Positions 17,838 through 29,054 of a stretch of 64,000 nt of DNA are shown one piece after another. Origin of the DNA: Pseudomonas sp. FP1742. GTDB taxonomy: Bacteria; Pseudomonadota; Gammaproteobacteria; Pseudomonadales; Pseudomonadaceae. Under the pieces are notes generated by a model. It was given only the letters and a program-made list of their open reading frames with translations, had not been told where the DNA came from and searched no databases. The position numbers were made by a program, and so were the translations under genes. The stretch covers positions 2,604,001 to 2,668,000 of the forward strand of contig NZ_CP117460.1 of the NCBI RefSeq assembly GCF_030687145.1, read 5' to 3'. The stretch's first letter is position 1. Every line of letters begins with the position of its first letter.

Positions 17838-19112
17838 TCAGGGGGTGACATGGTACGGATTACGCGGATCATGGTTCCAGTCCAGAAACGGCTTGCCCGT
17901 ATCCACCGGTACCATCTCGATGCAATCCTGCACCGGGCAGGTGATCTGGCACAGGTTGCAGCCCACGCACTCTTCATCGATCACTTCATATTTATGCGTG
18001 CCGTCCGCTTGTTTGAGGCTGGCAATCGCCTGGTGCGAGGTGTCTTCGCAAGCGATGTGGCAGCGGCCGCAACCGATACACGCCTCCTGATCGATTTTCG
18101 CAATCACCTGATAGTTGATGTCCAGGTACTTCCAGTCCGTGGTGTTGCCCACCGCCCGCCCGGAAAACTCAGACACGCTGGCGTAGCCCTGACTGTCCAT
18201 CCAGCGTGACAAACCGTCCTTCATCTCCTCGACAATCCGGAAGCCATGCAACATCGCCGCCGTGCACACCTGCACCGAGCCGCTGCCCAAGGCAATGAAT
18301 TCCGCCGCATCGCGCCAGCTGCCAATGCCGCCTATACCGCTGATGGGCAAGCCCTGGGTCTGCGGGTCGCGGGCGATTTCGGCCACCATGTTCAATGCAA
18401 TCGGCTTCACCGCCGAGCCGCAATAACCGCCGTGGGTGCTTTGGCTGCCGACGGCGGGATTGGCGACCATGCGCTCCAGATTGACGCTGGTGATCGAGTT
18501 GATGGTGTTGATCAACGACACCGCATCGGCGCCACCACGGTGGGCGGCACGGGCGGCGACGCGGATGTCGGTGATGTTCGGCGTGAGCTTGACGATCACC
18601 GGCAACGAGCAATAGGTCTTGCACCAGCGAGTGACTTGTTCGACGTATTCCGGCACCTGGCCGACCGCCGCGCCCATGCCCCGTTCCGGCATGCCGTGGG
18701 GGCAGCCGAAATTCAGTTCGATGCCATCGGCCCCGGTGGCTTCCACCAGCGGCAGGATGTTTTTCCACGACTCTTCGACGCAGGGCACCATCAGCGACAC
18801 GATCAGCGCACGGTCCGGCCAGTCCTTTTTGACCTGGGTGATTTCCCGCAGGTTGATCTCCAGCGAACGGTCGGTGATCAGCTCGATGTTGTTGAAGCCC
18901 ATGACTTCACGGTTAGCCCCGAAGTGCGCCGAATACCGTGACGACACGTTGACCGCCGCCGGGTCTTCCCCCAGGGTTTTCCAGACCACGCCACCCCAAC
19001 CGGCCTCAAACGCGCGGACCACGTTGTAGGCTTTATCGGTCGGCGGCGCGGAGGCCAGCCAGAACGGGTTGGGGGCTTTGATGCCGGCGAAGACAATCGA
19101 GAGATCGGCCAT
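17838..19112 (-). CDS. preA: PreA, NAD-dependent dihydropyrimidine dehydrogenase subunit
   Basis: A 424-residue cytoplasmic flavoprotein that reduces uracil and thymine to the 5,6-dihydro forms with PreT. The FMN barrel fills residues 1-330; the catalytic-loop Cys lies in ELNFGCPHGMPERGMGAAVG. A C-terminal two-cluster ferredoxin domain carries CIGCGRCHIACED and CVGCNLCQITCPVQDC. Its ATG touches the preT stop codon, so the pair is coupled. The full-length match to bacterial DHPD subunit B leaves little doubt. Confidence 0.96.
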   Translation of the reverse strand: MADLSIVFAGIKAPNPFWLASAPPTDKAYNVVRAFEAGWGGVVWKTLGEDPAAVNVSSRYSAHFGANREVMGFNNIELITDRSLEINLREITQVKKDWPDRALIVSLMVPCVEESWKNILPLVEATGADGIELNFGCPHGMPERGMGAAVGQVPEYVEQVTRWCKTYCSLPVIVKLTPNITDIRVAARAAHRGGADAVSLINTINSITSVNLERMVANPAVGSQSTHGGYCGSAVKPIALNMVAEIARDPQTQGLPISGIGGIGSWRDAAEFIALGSGSVQVCTAAMLHGFRIVEEMKDGLSRWMDSQGYASVSEFSGRAVGNTTDWKYLDINYQVIAKIDQEACIGCGRCHIACEDTSHQAIASLKQADGTHKYEVIDEECVGCNLCQITCPVQDCIEMVPVDTGKPFLDWNHDPRNPYHVTP

Positions 19113-20480
19113 TTACGCAGCCTCCACATTGAGCATGAGTTGAGCGTTGATCGCCTCGGCGGCCAGCTTGCCGTGCTGCACGGCTTGCACGGTGAGGTCC
19201 TGATCGAGGCTGGTGCAGTCGCCGCCGGCATACACGCCGGGAATGCTGGTGCGCAGCTGTTCGTCGACGAGGATGCGATCGCCCTGACGCTTGAGCTCAC
19301 AGGCCAGCGGATCGGCGAGGGCGCTGGCGTCGAAGGCCTGGCCGATGGCTTTGAAGATCGCGTCGGCGGCCAGTTCGAAGGTTTCGCCGGTGGTTTGCAG
19401 GCGACCTTCCACCAGGCGGGTGCGGGCGAAGCGCATGCCGCGCACGTTGCCTTGGTTGTCTAGCAATACCTCTTCGGGTTGCGCCCAGGTCAACAGCCGC
19501 ACCTGATTGGCCTTGGCGATGTCCTGTTCGTGAGCAGTGGCGCCCATGTCGGCGACGCCACGGCGGTACACCAGATTGACGTCCCGGGCACCGAGGCGGG
19601 CCATTTGCACGGCCATGTCGATGGCGGTGTTGCCGGCGCCAAGGACGATGCAGCGATCGGCAAGCGGCAGCTGCGTCAGGTCATCGGCCTGGCGCAGTTC
19701 GCGGATGTAGTCGGTGGCGGGGAGCAGGCCGGGGGCCTCTTCGTTGGGCAGGCCCAATTGTTTGCTGGCGTTGAGACCCAGGCCGAGGAATACCGCGTCG
19801 AATTGCTGATGCAGTTCACTGAGGGTCAGGTTGTCGCCGAGCTTGTGCCCGTGGCGAATCTCGATCCCGCCAATCCCCATCAGGAACTCAAGTTCCTTCT
19901 GCGCGTAATCGTCCACCAGCTTGTACTTGGCGATCCCGTATTCATTGAGGCCGCCAGCCTTTTCCCGGGCCTCGAAAATCACCACGTCATGGCCGTGCAT
20001 GGCGCTGCGGTGCGCGCAGGACAAACCGGCCGGGCCTGCACCCACCACGGCGATGCGCTTGCCGGTGGCGGCGGCGCGCTGGAACGGGTGTTCGCTGAAG
20101 TGCGCGTTGTCCACGGCATAGCGCTGCAACAGGCCGATCAGCACCGGCGCGCATTCCTGGGCATTGTTGCGCACGCAGGCTTGCTCGCAGAGGATCTCCG
20201 TCGGACAGACCCTGGCGCAACTGCCACCGAGGATGTTGGCCGAGAGGATTTTATGCGCCGCGCCCTGCAGGTTTTCCTGATGGATATTGCGGATGAACGA
20301 CGGAATATCGATGTCGCTCGGGCATGCGTTCACGCACGGGGCGTCGTAGCAATACAGGCAGCGCGAGGCTTCCAGGTGCGCCTGACGGTCGTTGAGCGGC
20401 GGTGCCAGGTCGGTGAAGTGGCCAGCGAGGGTGGCCGCGTCCTCATGGGGATGCGGGAGGTGGTTCAGGGTCTTGATCAC
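19113..20480 (-). CDS. preT: PreT, NAD-dependent dihydropyrimidine dehydrogenase subunit
   Basis: A 455-residue FAD/NAD(P) oxidoreductase of the glutamate-synthase small-chain type, partner of PreA. The N-terminal iron-sulfur region has CLYCYDAPCVNACP and CARVCPTEILCEQACVR. Then follow the FAD loop GAGPAGLSCAHR and the NAD loop GAGNTAIDMAVQMARLG. It lies between dihydropyrimidinase and preA, giving the catabolic order expected for the reductive pyrimidine pathway. Confidence 0.95.
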   Translation of the reverse strand: MIKTLNHLPHPHEDAATLAGHFTDLAPPLNDRQAHLEASRCLYCYDAPCVNACPSDIDIPSFIRNIHQENLQGAAHKILSANILGGSCARVCPTEILCEQACVRNNAQECAPVLIGLLQRYAVDNAHFSEHPFQRAAATGKRIAVVGAGPAGLSCAHRSAMHGHDVVIFEAREKAGGLNEYGIAKYKLVDDYAQKELEFLMGIGGIEIRHGHKLGDNLTLSELHQQFDAVFLGLGLNASKQLGLPNEEAPGLLPATDYIRELRQADDLTQLPLADRCIVLGAGNTAIDMAVQMARLGARDVNLVYRRGVADMGATAHEQDIAKANQVRLLTWAQPEEVLLDNQGNVRGMRFARTRLVEGRLQTTGETFELAADAIFKAIGQAFDASALADPLACELKRQGDRILVDEQLRTSIPGVYAGGDCTSLDQDLTVQAVQHGKLAAEAINAQLMLNVEAA

Positions 20481-20551
20481 GGTGTCGGCCTCACGGTTAT
20501 TGAGGTACTGCCTCTGGCGGGCATTGGTTTTTGTGTTGTCAGGACTGCCGT

Positions 20552-20618
20552 CTTCGCGAGCAAGCCCGCTCCCACATCTGGAATGCGTTCCCCCGTGGGA
20601 GCGGGCTTGCTCGCGAAG
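20552..20618. repeat. REP doublet in divergent orientation
   Basis: A reverse REP (20552-20576) and a forward REP (20595-20618), only 18 bp apart, lie between preT and the dihydropyrimidinase gene. Within the transcript this forms a compact hairpin. Confidence 0.8.
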
Positions 20619-20627
20619 GCCTCGATT

Positions 20628-22689
<2,062 letters not shown>

Positions 22690-24174
22690 ATGCAACAGAT
22701 CAGATCGCAAGTGACCGAGCGCGACGGCTTGTTTGAGCTCGAAGCCGGCAGCGATGTCCTCGACAGTCCCCGATACAACCACGACATGGCACCGACCAAG
22801 GTGCACGAACGAACCTGGAACAAATGGCACATCACCGCGTTATGGGTCGGCATGGCGATCTGCGTGCCGACCTACACCCTCGGCGGTGTGCTCACCGCTT
22901 ATTTCGGCCTGACCGTTGGCGAAGCGCTGCTGGCGATTCTGTTTGCCAACATCATCGTGCTGATCCCGCTGACCCTGAACGCCTTCCCCGGCACCAAGTA
23001 CGGCATTCCGTTTCCGGTGTTGCTGCGCTCGTCCTTCGGCATCCTCGGCTCCAACATTCCATGCCTGATCCGTGCCCTGGTGGCGTGCGGCTGGTTCGGC
23101 ATCCAGACCATGTTCGGCGGGCTGGCGATTCACCTGTTTCTCGGCTCGGTGTTCGATGGCTGGAAGGCTCTCGGCGGTACCGGTGAAGTGATTGGCTTCA
23201 TGCTGTTCTGGGCCTTGAACCTGTGGGTGGTGATTCGCGGCGCGGACTCGATCAAATGGCTGGAAACCCTCTCGGCGCCGTTGTTGGTACTGGTGGGTGT
23301 GGGCCTGTTGGTGTGGGCCATGCCGAATGTATCGATGACCGAGTTGCTGGCGATCCCGGCCAAGCGTCCGGAAGGGGCCGGCGTGGCCAGTTACTTTGCT
23401 GCCGGGCTGACCGCCATGGTCGGCTTCTGGGCCACGTTGTCGCTGAATATTCCGGACTTCAGCCGTTACGCGAAAAGCCAGAAGGATCAGATCATCGGGC
23501 AGATCATCGGCTTGCCCCTGACCATGTTTCTGTTCGCCTCCCTTGGCGTGGTGATGACGGCCGCGTCGGTCAAACTGGTGGGCGTCACCGTCTCCGACCC
23601 GGTCACCCTGATCGGTCATATTCAGAGCCCGGTCTGGGTGGCACTGGCCATGGCGCTGATCATCATCGCCACGCTGTCCACCAACACCGCGGCCAATATC
23701 GTGTCGCCGACCAACGACTTCCAGAACGTCGCGCCCAAGCTTATCAACCGCACCAAAGCGGTGATGCTGACCGGCCTGGTCGGGTTGGCGCTGATGGCCC
23801 ATGAACTGCTGAAAAAGCTCGGGCTGATCGTCTCGGATCTAAGCCTGGAGACGGTGTATTCCAACTGGTTGCTCGGCTATTCGAGCCTGCTGGGGCCGAT
23901 CGCCGGGATCATGGTGGTGGACTATTTCCTGATCAAGAAACAGCAATTGGATCTGGCCGGCCTCTATCGTGACGACGTGTACCCGGCGTGGAACTGGTTT
24001 GGTTTCATTGCATTCGGCGTGCCGGTGGTGTTGACGCTGCTGTCGCTGGGCAGCGATGCCTTCAGCTGGTTCTACAGCTACGGCTGGTTCACCGGCTCGG
24101 CCCTGGGTGGGCTGATTTATTACGGTTTGTGTTCGATGCGGCCGAGCCCGACTGCTGTGAAATCGGCGGTGTGA
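22690..24174 (+). CDS. NCS1-family nucleobase/hydantoin permease
   Basis: A 494-residue inner-membrane transporter with about 12 helices, of the nucleobase:cation symporter-1 family. The entry NKWHITALWVGMAICVPTYT and the helix-3 segment CGWFGIQTMFGG are characteristic. Relatives carry uracil, allantoin or hydantoins. Between dihydropyrimidinase and the ureidopropionase-type gene it most likely imports uracil/thymine or dihydropyrimidines. The start at 22690 has GGAG 7 bases upstream; in-frame ATGs at 22522 and 22654 lack a better site. The stop codon lies inside a 43-bp-arm inverted repeat. Confidence 0.9.
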   Translation: MQQIRSQVTERDGLFELEAGSDVLDSPRYNHDMAPTKVHERTWNKWHITALWVGMAICVPTYTLGGVLTAYFGLTVGEALLAILFANIIVLIPLTLNAFPGTKYGIPFPVLLRSSFGILGSNIPCLIRALVACGWFGIQTMFGGLAIHLFLGSVFDGWKALGGTGEVIGFMLFWALNLWVVIRGADSIKWLETLSAPLLVLVGVGLLVWAMPNVSMTELLAIPAKRPEGAGVASYFAAGLTAMVGFWATLSLNIPDFSRYAKSQKDQIIGQIIGLPLTMFLFASLGVVMTAASVKLVGVTVSDPVTLIGHIQSPVWVALAMALIIIATLSTNTAANIVSPTNDFQNVAPKLINRTKAVMLTGLVGLALMAHELLKKLGLIVSDLSLETVYSNWLLGYSSLLGPIAGIMVVDYFLIKKQQLDLAGLYRDDVYPAWNWFGFIAFGVPVVLTLLSLGSDAFSWFYSYGWFTGSALGGLIYYGLCSMRPSPTAVKSAV

Positions 24175-24266
24175 GGGATGGCCCCTTCGCGAGCAAGCCC
24201 GCTCCCACATTTGAAATGCATTCCAAATGTGGGAGCGGGCTTGCTTGCGAAGGGGCCATCCCTCAC
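24171..24266 (+). terminator. Giant REP-derived hairpin at the permease stop
   Basis: Two 43-bp arms (24171-24213 and 24224-24266) differ at a single base and enclose a 10-base loop. The left arm begins at the permease stop codon. The inner part of each arm is a REP unit; the outer part (GTGAGGGATGGCCCC) extends the symmetry. It must form a very stable RNA hairpin and may protect or end the permease transcript before the downstream hydrolase gene. Confidence 0.75.
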
Positions 24267-24320
24267 AGTCACCAACAATTTTCATGAAGAAACCAATAAC
24301 AACTGCCTGAGGAGATCACC

Positions 24321-25604
24321 ATGAACGCAGCCATAGACGTTCTGCAATCCACCCATCAGCACATCAACCGCGACCGTCTGTGGCAGTCGCTCATGGACCT
24401 GGCCAAGCTCGGTGCCACGGTCAAGGGCGGTGTCTGCCGACTGGCCTTGACCGACCTCGACCGCCAGGCCCGGGATATCTTCGTCAAGTGGTGCGAGGCG
24501 GCCGGCTGTACCGTCAGCATCGACGCGGTCGGCAACATCTTTGCCCGCCGCCCCGGTCGCAACCCGAACCTGCCGCCAGTGATGACCGGCAGCCACATCG
24601 ACACCCAGCCCACCGGCGGCAAGTTCGACGGCTGCTTCGGCGTGCTGGCCGGGGTCGAAGTCTTGCGTACTCTCAATGACCTCGGCGTGGAAACCGAAGC
24701 ACCGCTGGAAGTGGTGGTCTGGACCAACGAAGAAGGCTCGCGCTTCGCCCCGTGCATGATGGGCTCCGGCGTGTTCGCGGAAAAATTCACCCTCGAGGAA
24801 ACCCTGGCCAAGGTCGATGCCGAGGGCGTGACCGTCGGCGAAGCGCTGAACGCCATCGGCTATGCCGGGCCGCGCCAGGTCAGCGGCCATGCCGTGGGGG
24901 CGTATTTCGAGGCCCACATCGAGCAAGGCCCGATCCTTGAGGACGAACACAAAACCATCGGCGTGGTGATGGGCGCGCTGGGGCAGAAATGGTTCGACCT
25001 GAAACTGCGCGGTGTCGAAGCCCACGCCGGCCCGACGCCAATGCACCTGCGCAAGGACGCGCTGGTCGGCGCCGCGGTGATCGTCGGCGCGGTCAATCGC
25101 GCCGCCCTCGGCCATCAACCCCACGCCTGCGGCACCGTCGGCTGTCTGCAAGCCTACCCCGGCTCGCGCAACGTGATTCCCGGCGAAGTGCGCATGACCC
25201 TGGACTTCCGTCATCTGGAACCGGCGCGACTCGATTCAATGATCGCCGAAGTCCGCCAGGTCATCGAAACCACTTGCGAGGAACACGGCCTGACCTTCGA
25301 ACTGACCCCCACCGCCGATTTTCCGCCGCTGTACTTCGACAAAGGTTGCGTCGAAGCGGTACGCGGCGCGGCGCAAGGGCTCGGCCTGTCGCACATGGAC
25401 ATCGTCAGCGGGGCAGGGCACGACGCGATCTTCCTCGCCGAACTCGGCCCGGCCGGGATGATTTTCGTACCTTGTGAAGGCGGTATCAGCCATAACGAAA
25501 TCGAAAACGCCGCGCCCGACGACCTGGCCGCCGGGTGCGCCGTGTTGTTGCGGGCGATGCTGGCGGCTTCGCAGGCGATTGCCAGTGGCAAGCAGGCGGC
25601 TTGA
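24321..25604 (+). CDS. M20-family N-carbamoyl amidohydrolase, probable beta-ureidopropionase
   Basis: A 427-residue zinc hydrolase of the AmaB/HyuC/allantoate amidohydrolase group. Metal-site motifs are complete: GSHIDTQPTGGKFDGCFG, VVWTNEEGSRFAPCMMGS, AHIEQGP and the distal SGAGHDAIF. A dimerisation domain (KLRGVEAHAGPTPMHLR) interrupts the catalytic domain, as usual. Next to dihydropyrimidine genes its expected role is to release beta-alanine or beta-aminoisobutyrate, CO2 and ammonia. The start has GAGGAG 8 bases upstream. Related enzymes also hydrolyse N-carbamoyl-L-amino acids, so exact specificity is inferred. Confidence 0.9.
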   Translation: MNAAIDVLQSTHQHINRDRLWQSLMDLAKLGATVKGGVCRLALTDLDRQARDIFVKWCEAAGCTVSIDAVGNIFARRPGRNPNLPPVMTGSHIDTQPTGGKFDGCFGVLAGVEVLRTLNDLGVETEAPLEVVVWTNEEGSRFAPCMMGSGVFAEKFTLEETLAKVDAEGVTVGEALNAIGYAGPRQVSGHAVGAYFEAHIEQGPILEDEHKTIGVVMGALGQKWFDLKLRGVEAHAGPTPMHLRKDALVGAAVIVGAVNRAALGHQPHACGTVGCLQAYPGSRNVIPGEVRMTLDFRHLEPARLDSMIAEVRQVIETTCEEHGLTFELTPTADFPPLYFDKGCVEAVRGAAQGLGLSHMDIVSGAGHDAIFLAELGPAGMIFVPCEGGISHNEIENAAPDDLAAGCAVLLRAMLAASQAIASGKQAA

Positions 25605-25640
25605 CCACTGGCCTAGCGGGGCAATAGGCAGCGGGGATGC

Positions 25641-26054
25641 TCAACGGCGGGTTTGCAGTGCTTTGAACATCAGCATCCCCGCCAGCATGGCGATGGCGAA
25701 TACCCAGGCCTGCCAGTGCCCTGTCGGCAGCAACACCAGTGCCGGGCCGGGGCAGATGCCGGCAATGCCCCAACCGATGCCGAAGAGCAGGCTGCCACCG
25801 ATCAGGCGTCGGTCCAGCTCACGGCTGACCGGCAACTGCATCGGCGCCCCCAGCAAGGACGTTGGTTGTTTCATGGCCCAATGAAACGGTGCCCAGGCCA
25901 CGGCAATGGCGCCGATCATGACCAGCGCCAGGGAGGGATCCCACACACCGGTAATGTCCAGAAACCCCAGCACTTTGGCCGGGTTTGCCATGCCGGCCAG
26001 CAACAGGCCGATGCCGAACAGCAGGCCGGCGAGGAAAGCGGTCAGTTTGCGCAT
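25641..26054 (-). CDS. YeeE/YedE-family half-transporter (second half)
   Basis: A 137-residue membrane protein with about four helices, starting MRKLTAFLAGLLFGIGLLLAGM. It contains GWGIAGICPGPAL, the conserved cysteine loop of the YeeE/YedE (DUF395/DUF6691) family that carries thiosulfate or other sulfur species. It is half the length of TsuA/YeeE proteins and pairs with the gene two bases upstream. Two-gene split forms of this kind are common beside sulfur-oxidation or persulfide regulators. The start at 26054 is the first residue of the conserved fold. Confidence 0.85.
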   Translation of the reverse strand: MRKLTAFLAGLLFGIGLLLAGMANPAKVLGFLDITGVWDPSLALVMIGAIAVAWAPFHWAMKQPTSLLGAPMQLPVSRELDRRLIGGSLLFGIGWGIAGICPGPALVLLPTGHWQAWVFAIAMLAGMLMFKALQTRR

Positions 26055-26056
26055 GC

Positions 26057-26491
26057 TCAATACCCCAGCAGATGACGCAGGACGAACACCGTCGCGAAGC
26101 CGGCGAACATGAAGCTCAATGTCGCGGCAATGGAGCGTGGTGACAGGCGCGAGATACCGCACACACCGTGGCCACTGGTGCAGCCGGAGCCATAACGAGT
26201 GCCGACGCCGACACACAATCCGGCGATGATCAGCCCCACCGCGCCGGTTTTGAATTCGATGGCCGGCCACGCATGAAACAGCACCCACACCAACGGTGCC
26301 GCCAACAGTCCGAGCAGGAACAGGGCTTTTTCGCCCCGTCCTGAATCATTACGCTCAAGCAGGCTGCCCAACAGCCCGCTGATCCCGGCAACCCGCCCGT
26401 TGGCCACTACCATTACGCTGGCGGCAAGGCCGATCAGGACCCCTCCCGCGAGGGCGGACCACGGGGTGAAGTGAAGAGAATCAAACGTCAT
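26057..26491 (-). CDS. YeeE/YedE-family half-transporter (first half)
   Basis: A 144-residue membrane protein with about four helices. The loop [20 protein letters not shown] holds the conserved Cys and the GxxCTxGHG pattern of YeeE/YedE sulfur transporters. The start at 26491 has GGAGAG 6 bases upstream. Its stop is 2 bp from the partner gene. Together the two halves would form the inverted-repeat TsuA-like channel. No BigR-type repressor or persulfide dioxygenase gene is adjacent. Confidence 0.87.
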   Translation of the reverse strand: MTFDSLHFTPWSALAGGVLIGLAASVMVVANGRVAGISGLLGSLLERNDSGRGEKALFLLGLLAAPLVWVLFHAWPAIEFKTGAVGLIIAGLCVGVGTRYGSGCTSGHGVCGISRLSPRSIAATLSFMFAGFATVFVLRHLLGY

Positions 26492-26660
26492 GGCAACTCT
26501 CCGGATAGGCAAGGAGCGGCACTAAACCACTCTTTTCCTATTGAGCATAGGGCTACTTTGGGAGGGCTGCGGGTGCCGGGCTTTGCACTATCACAAGCGC
26601 CTGCGGTCGTAATCTTCACTGGGCCGCGCGCAAAGGTGCCGCCGCAATTGTGGAGCTGCA

Positions 26661-28157
26661 ATGAGCCAGGACGTCCTGACCACCGAAACCAATCGCCGCC
26701 AGTTGCAGCAGATCATCGCCGGCCTGTCCGATGGGGTGATTCTGCTGGAGCTCGACCAGACCATTCTCTGGGCCAATGACGCCGCGCTGGCCATGCACGG
26801 TGTCAGCGAGATTGGCGAATTGGGGGCCAATGCCGGGGAGTACGCCCAGCGTTTTGCCTTGCGTTATCGCAACAATCATCCGGTCGCGATAGAGAACTAT
26901 CCGATCAGCCGCGTGGCCCGTGGCGAGACGTTCAGCGATGTGATGGTGGAGGTGACGCAGCTGGAAAATGAAGAGCGCACCTGGGTTCACAGCGTGCGCA
27001 GCATGGTGCTGGCGGACCGTGCCGGTGAGCCGGAATCGTTGGTGCTGATCATGAACGACGTCACCGACTGGGCCAGCGCCGAGCAGCGTTTCGAAAAGAC
27101 CTTCAACGCCAACCCGGCCCCGGCCGTGATCTGCCGCCTCAGCGATTTACGCTACATCAAGGTCAACCAGGGCTTCGTGGAAATGACTGGCTATGCCCGT
27201 GATCAGGTGATCGGCGCTTCGGCTTATGAGCTGGATGTGCTGGAGCGCGCCGAGAACAAGGACTTGGCCAAGCAGCGTTTGCGTGACGGCGCCACCATTC
27301 CGCAGATGCAGGCCGAGCTGCAATTGGCCGACGGTGGCAGCAAGCAGGTGATCGTTGCCGGGCAACCGCTTGAGCTCAACGACGAAGCTTGCATGCTGTT
27401 TTCCTTCGTCGACATGGAGCTTCGGCATAAGGCCGAAATCGCCCTGCGCCAGAGCGAGGAACGGTTCGCCAAAGCCTTTCGCCTGACGCCGGTGCCGATC
27501 CTGGTGTGCCGCGCCGCCGACCAAGTGGTGATGGACGTCAACGAAGCCTTCCTGGAGTCCCTTGCATTTCCCAATGATGAAGTGCTCGGCAAGACCGTGG
27601 CGCAACTCGGCTTCATCGATGACGCGGGCGCCCGCACGCGACTGTTTGCGACCCTGGAGAAAAGCGGGCGCGTGGATCGTGTCGATGTCAGGGTGCGCAG
27701 GAAGGATGCCGGGCTGATTGATTGTGCGGTCTCGGCGGACACCGTGAATATTCAGGACGGCTCTTGCTACCTGCTGGTGTTGATGGACATCACCGAGCGC
27801 AAACGCACCGAGCTGGAGTTGGTGTCGGCGATCGAAGAGGTGATGAAAGATGCGTCCTGGTTCAGCCGTACGCTGATCGAAAAACTCGCCAACGTGAAGA
27901 ACGTCAGTTCGCCGCAGTTGCCCAGTGTGTCGTTCACCGACCTGACCGCCCGGGAGCGCGATGTGCTCGGCCTGATCTGTGAAGGCCTGGCCGACAAGGA
28001 GATCGCCGCGCGTCTGAAACTGGCACCCAATACGGTGCGCAATCATGTGTCGACGGTGTATTCCAAACTCGGCGTGCACAGTCGCAGTGAAGCGATCGTC
28101 TGGGCCCGGGAGCGGGGTTTGTTTTCCAGCGAGAGCCGCTCCAGGGGGCTGCGCTAA
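26661..28157 (+). CDS. Triple-PAS LuxR-type transcriptional regulator
   Basis: A 498-residue soluble regulator with no transmembrane segment. Three PAS domains can be read: about 12-125 (GVILLELDQTILWANDAALA), about 140-255 (PAPAVICRLSDLRYIKVNQG) and about 270-385 (TPVPILVCRAADQVVMDVNE, ending in MDITERKR). A C-terminal LuxR/NarL helix-turn-helix reads LTARERDVLGLICEGLADKE and TVRNHVSTVYSKLGVHSR. No receiver domain is present, so it is probably a direct one-component sensor. The ATG at 26661 has GGAG 6 bases upstream. Divergent from the sulfur transporter pair with a 169-bp gap, it is the obvious candidate regulator. The signal is unknown. Confidence 0.88.
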   Translation: MSQDVLTTETNRRQLQQIIAGLSDGVILLELDQTILWANDAALAMHGVSEIGELGANAGEYAQRFALRYRNNHPVAIENYPISRVARGETFSDVMVEVTQLENEERTWVHSVRSMVLADRAGEPESLVLIMNDVTDWASAEQRFEKTFNANPAPAVICRLSDLRYIKVNQGFVEMTGYARDQVIGASAYELDVLERAENKDLAKQRLRDGATIPQMQAELQLADGGSKQVIVAGQPLELNDEACMLFSFVDMELRHKAEIALRQSEERFAKAFRLTPVPILVCRAADQVVMDVNEAFLESLAFPNDEVLGKTVAQLGFIDDAGARTRLFATLEKSGRVDRVDVRVRRKDAGLIDCAVSADTVNIQDGSCYLLVLMDITERKRTELELVSAIEEVMKDASWFSRTLIEKLANVKNVSSPQLPSVSFTDLTARERDVLGLICEGLADKEIAARLKLAPNTVRNHVSTVYSKLGVHSRSEAIVWARERGLFSSESRSRGLR

Positions 28158-28350
28158 GGTGCAAATGCACTAGTGGGGATGGTGCAATTTCATGTGTTGA
28201 TCGGGTGGGGCTTTTTCTAGGCTGTGAGGGTGCGAGACGTGGCTTGGGCCCGCTATCGCCTCCTCTTCGATGCAGCTATAGGAACAGCCACATGGGTGCG
28301 AACAGAACAAGCGGGCAGTGGATTTTGCGCCGTCGCCAAGGTGAGTCGGG

Positions 28351-28599
28351 ATGAATTATCTGGCGCAATTACGTACGCAGTTGGAGCGGAGCTTTTCGCC
28401 GTTGGCCTGTGAGTGTGCGCTTACGGGGGATAATTCGTTGACGGTGAAGCTTTATCATCCAGCGACAGGGCAGGTGGATCTGGTGGTCAGCGGGTTGAGC
28501 GTGGCGACGCTCCGGACGCCGAAGGCAGTGGCAGCCTTGATTGAAGAGCTGCGCTATGAGCTTGAAAGCAGTGGCTTGCATCGATCCTCCGCTCTTTAG
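28351..28599 (+). CDS. DUF1652 family small protein
   Basis: An 82-residue cytoplasmic protein of a Pseudomonas-restricted family, with the pattern LERSFSPLACECALTGDNSL, then VKLYHPATGQVDLVVSG and IEELRYELES. Function is unknown. The genes around it are unrelated. An AGGTGAG sequence precedes the ATG at about 10 bases. The family identification is by pattern and is fairly secure. Confidence 0.8.
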   Translation: MNYLAQLRTQLERSFSPLACECALTGDNSLTVKLYHPATGQVDLVVSGLSVATLRTPKAVAALIEELRYELESSGLHRSSAL

Positions 28600-28769
28600 G
28601 CGTCATATCCCGCAGGCCGCGGTAATGGAGTTGTTGCTGTCTTTCTGGCATTGGCGGGTAGCTAAGCTATAAGGAATGCGAGGGTATTTCTTTTCTGTGA
28701 CAGGGCCGCGGGTGCGCGGTGTGGTTTTCGAGTCGCGGAAAATGTCGATTACTTACCGCGGGTCAGCCT

Positions 28770-28991
28770 ATGAACAGTTTTGGAAAATTTGCTTTTTCGC
28801 CACTGTCGCTCGCACTCTGCATGGCGATTCTGGGTGGTTGTGCCAGTCCTCCGCCTCCACCCCCTGCGGCGCCGCCACCGACGCCGGTTCGCACCTGCTC
28901 GACCACCGAAAGTACCGATGTGCAGGGTGATATGAGGGCTGAGGGGCAGGTGACCCGAACCACGACCCTGACCCGTTGCGTCACTCAGTAA
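28770..28991 (+). CDS. Small proline-rich lipoprotein
   Basis: A 73-residue predicted lipoprotein. The signal peptide LSLALCMAILGGCASP ends in a good lipobox (LGGC), followed by a run of prolines (about 27-38) and a short domain TCSTTESTDVQGDMRAEGQV ending in RCVTQ with two cysteines that may pair. The start at 28770 begins the signal peptide; an upstream ATG would bury it. Function is unknown; an envelope anchor or stress role is possible but unsupported. Confidence 0.72.
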   Translation: MNSFGKFAFSPLSLALCMAILGGCASPPPPPPAAPPPTPVRTCSTTESTDVQGDMRAEGQVTRTTTLTRCVTQ

Positions 28992-29004
28992 GCCTGGTCT
29001 GGCG

Positions 29005-29038
29005 TACCGCCAGCGGCGCTGTGCGCGGCTGGCGGGTA
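29005..29038. terminator. Hairpin between convergent genes
   Basis: TACCGCCAGC pairs with GCTGGCGGGTA (one bulge) around a GC-rich loop. It lies between the ends of the lipoprotein gene and the convergent oxidoreductase gene. No strong T-run is seen, so the terminator call is tentative. Confidence 0.4.
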
Positions 29039-29054
29039 TGGCCCGAGTCGCGCT

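Noticed and set aside
22840..23802. Leftward frame rich in His, Gln and Arg over the NCS1 permease
   Set aside because: Mirror image of a hydrophobic membrane protein in G+C-rich DNA; no start signal.
28224..28412. Rightward 62-codon frame upstream of the DUF1652 gene
   Set aside because: Overlaps the start of the DUF1652 gene, no family pattern and no ribosome-binding site.
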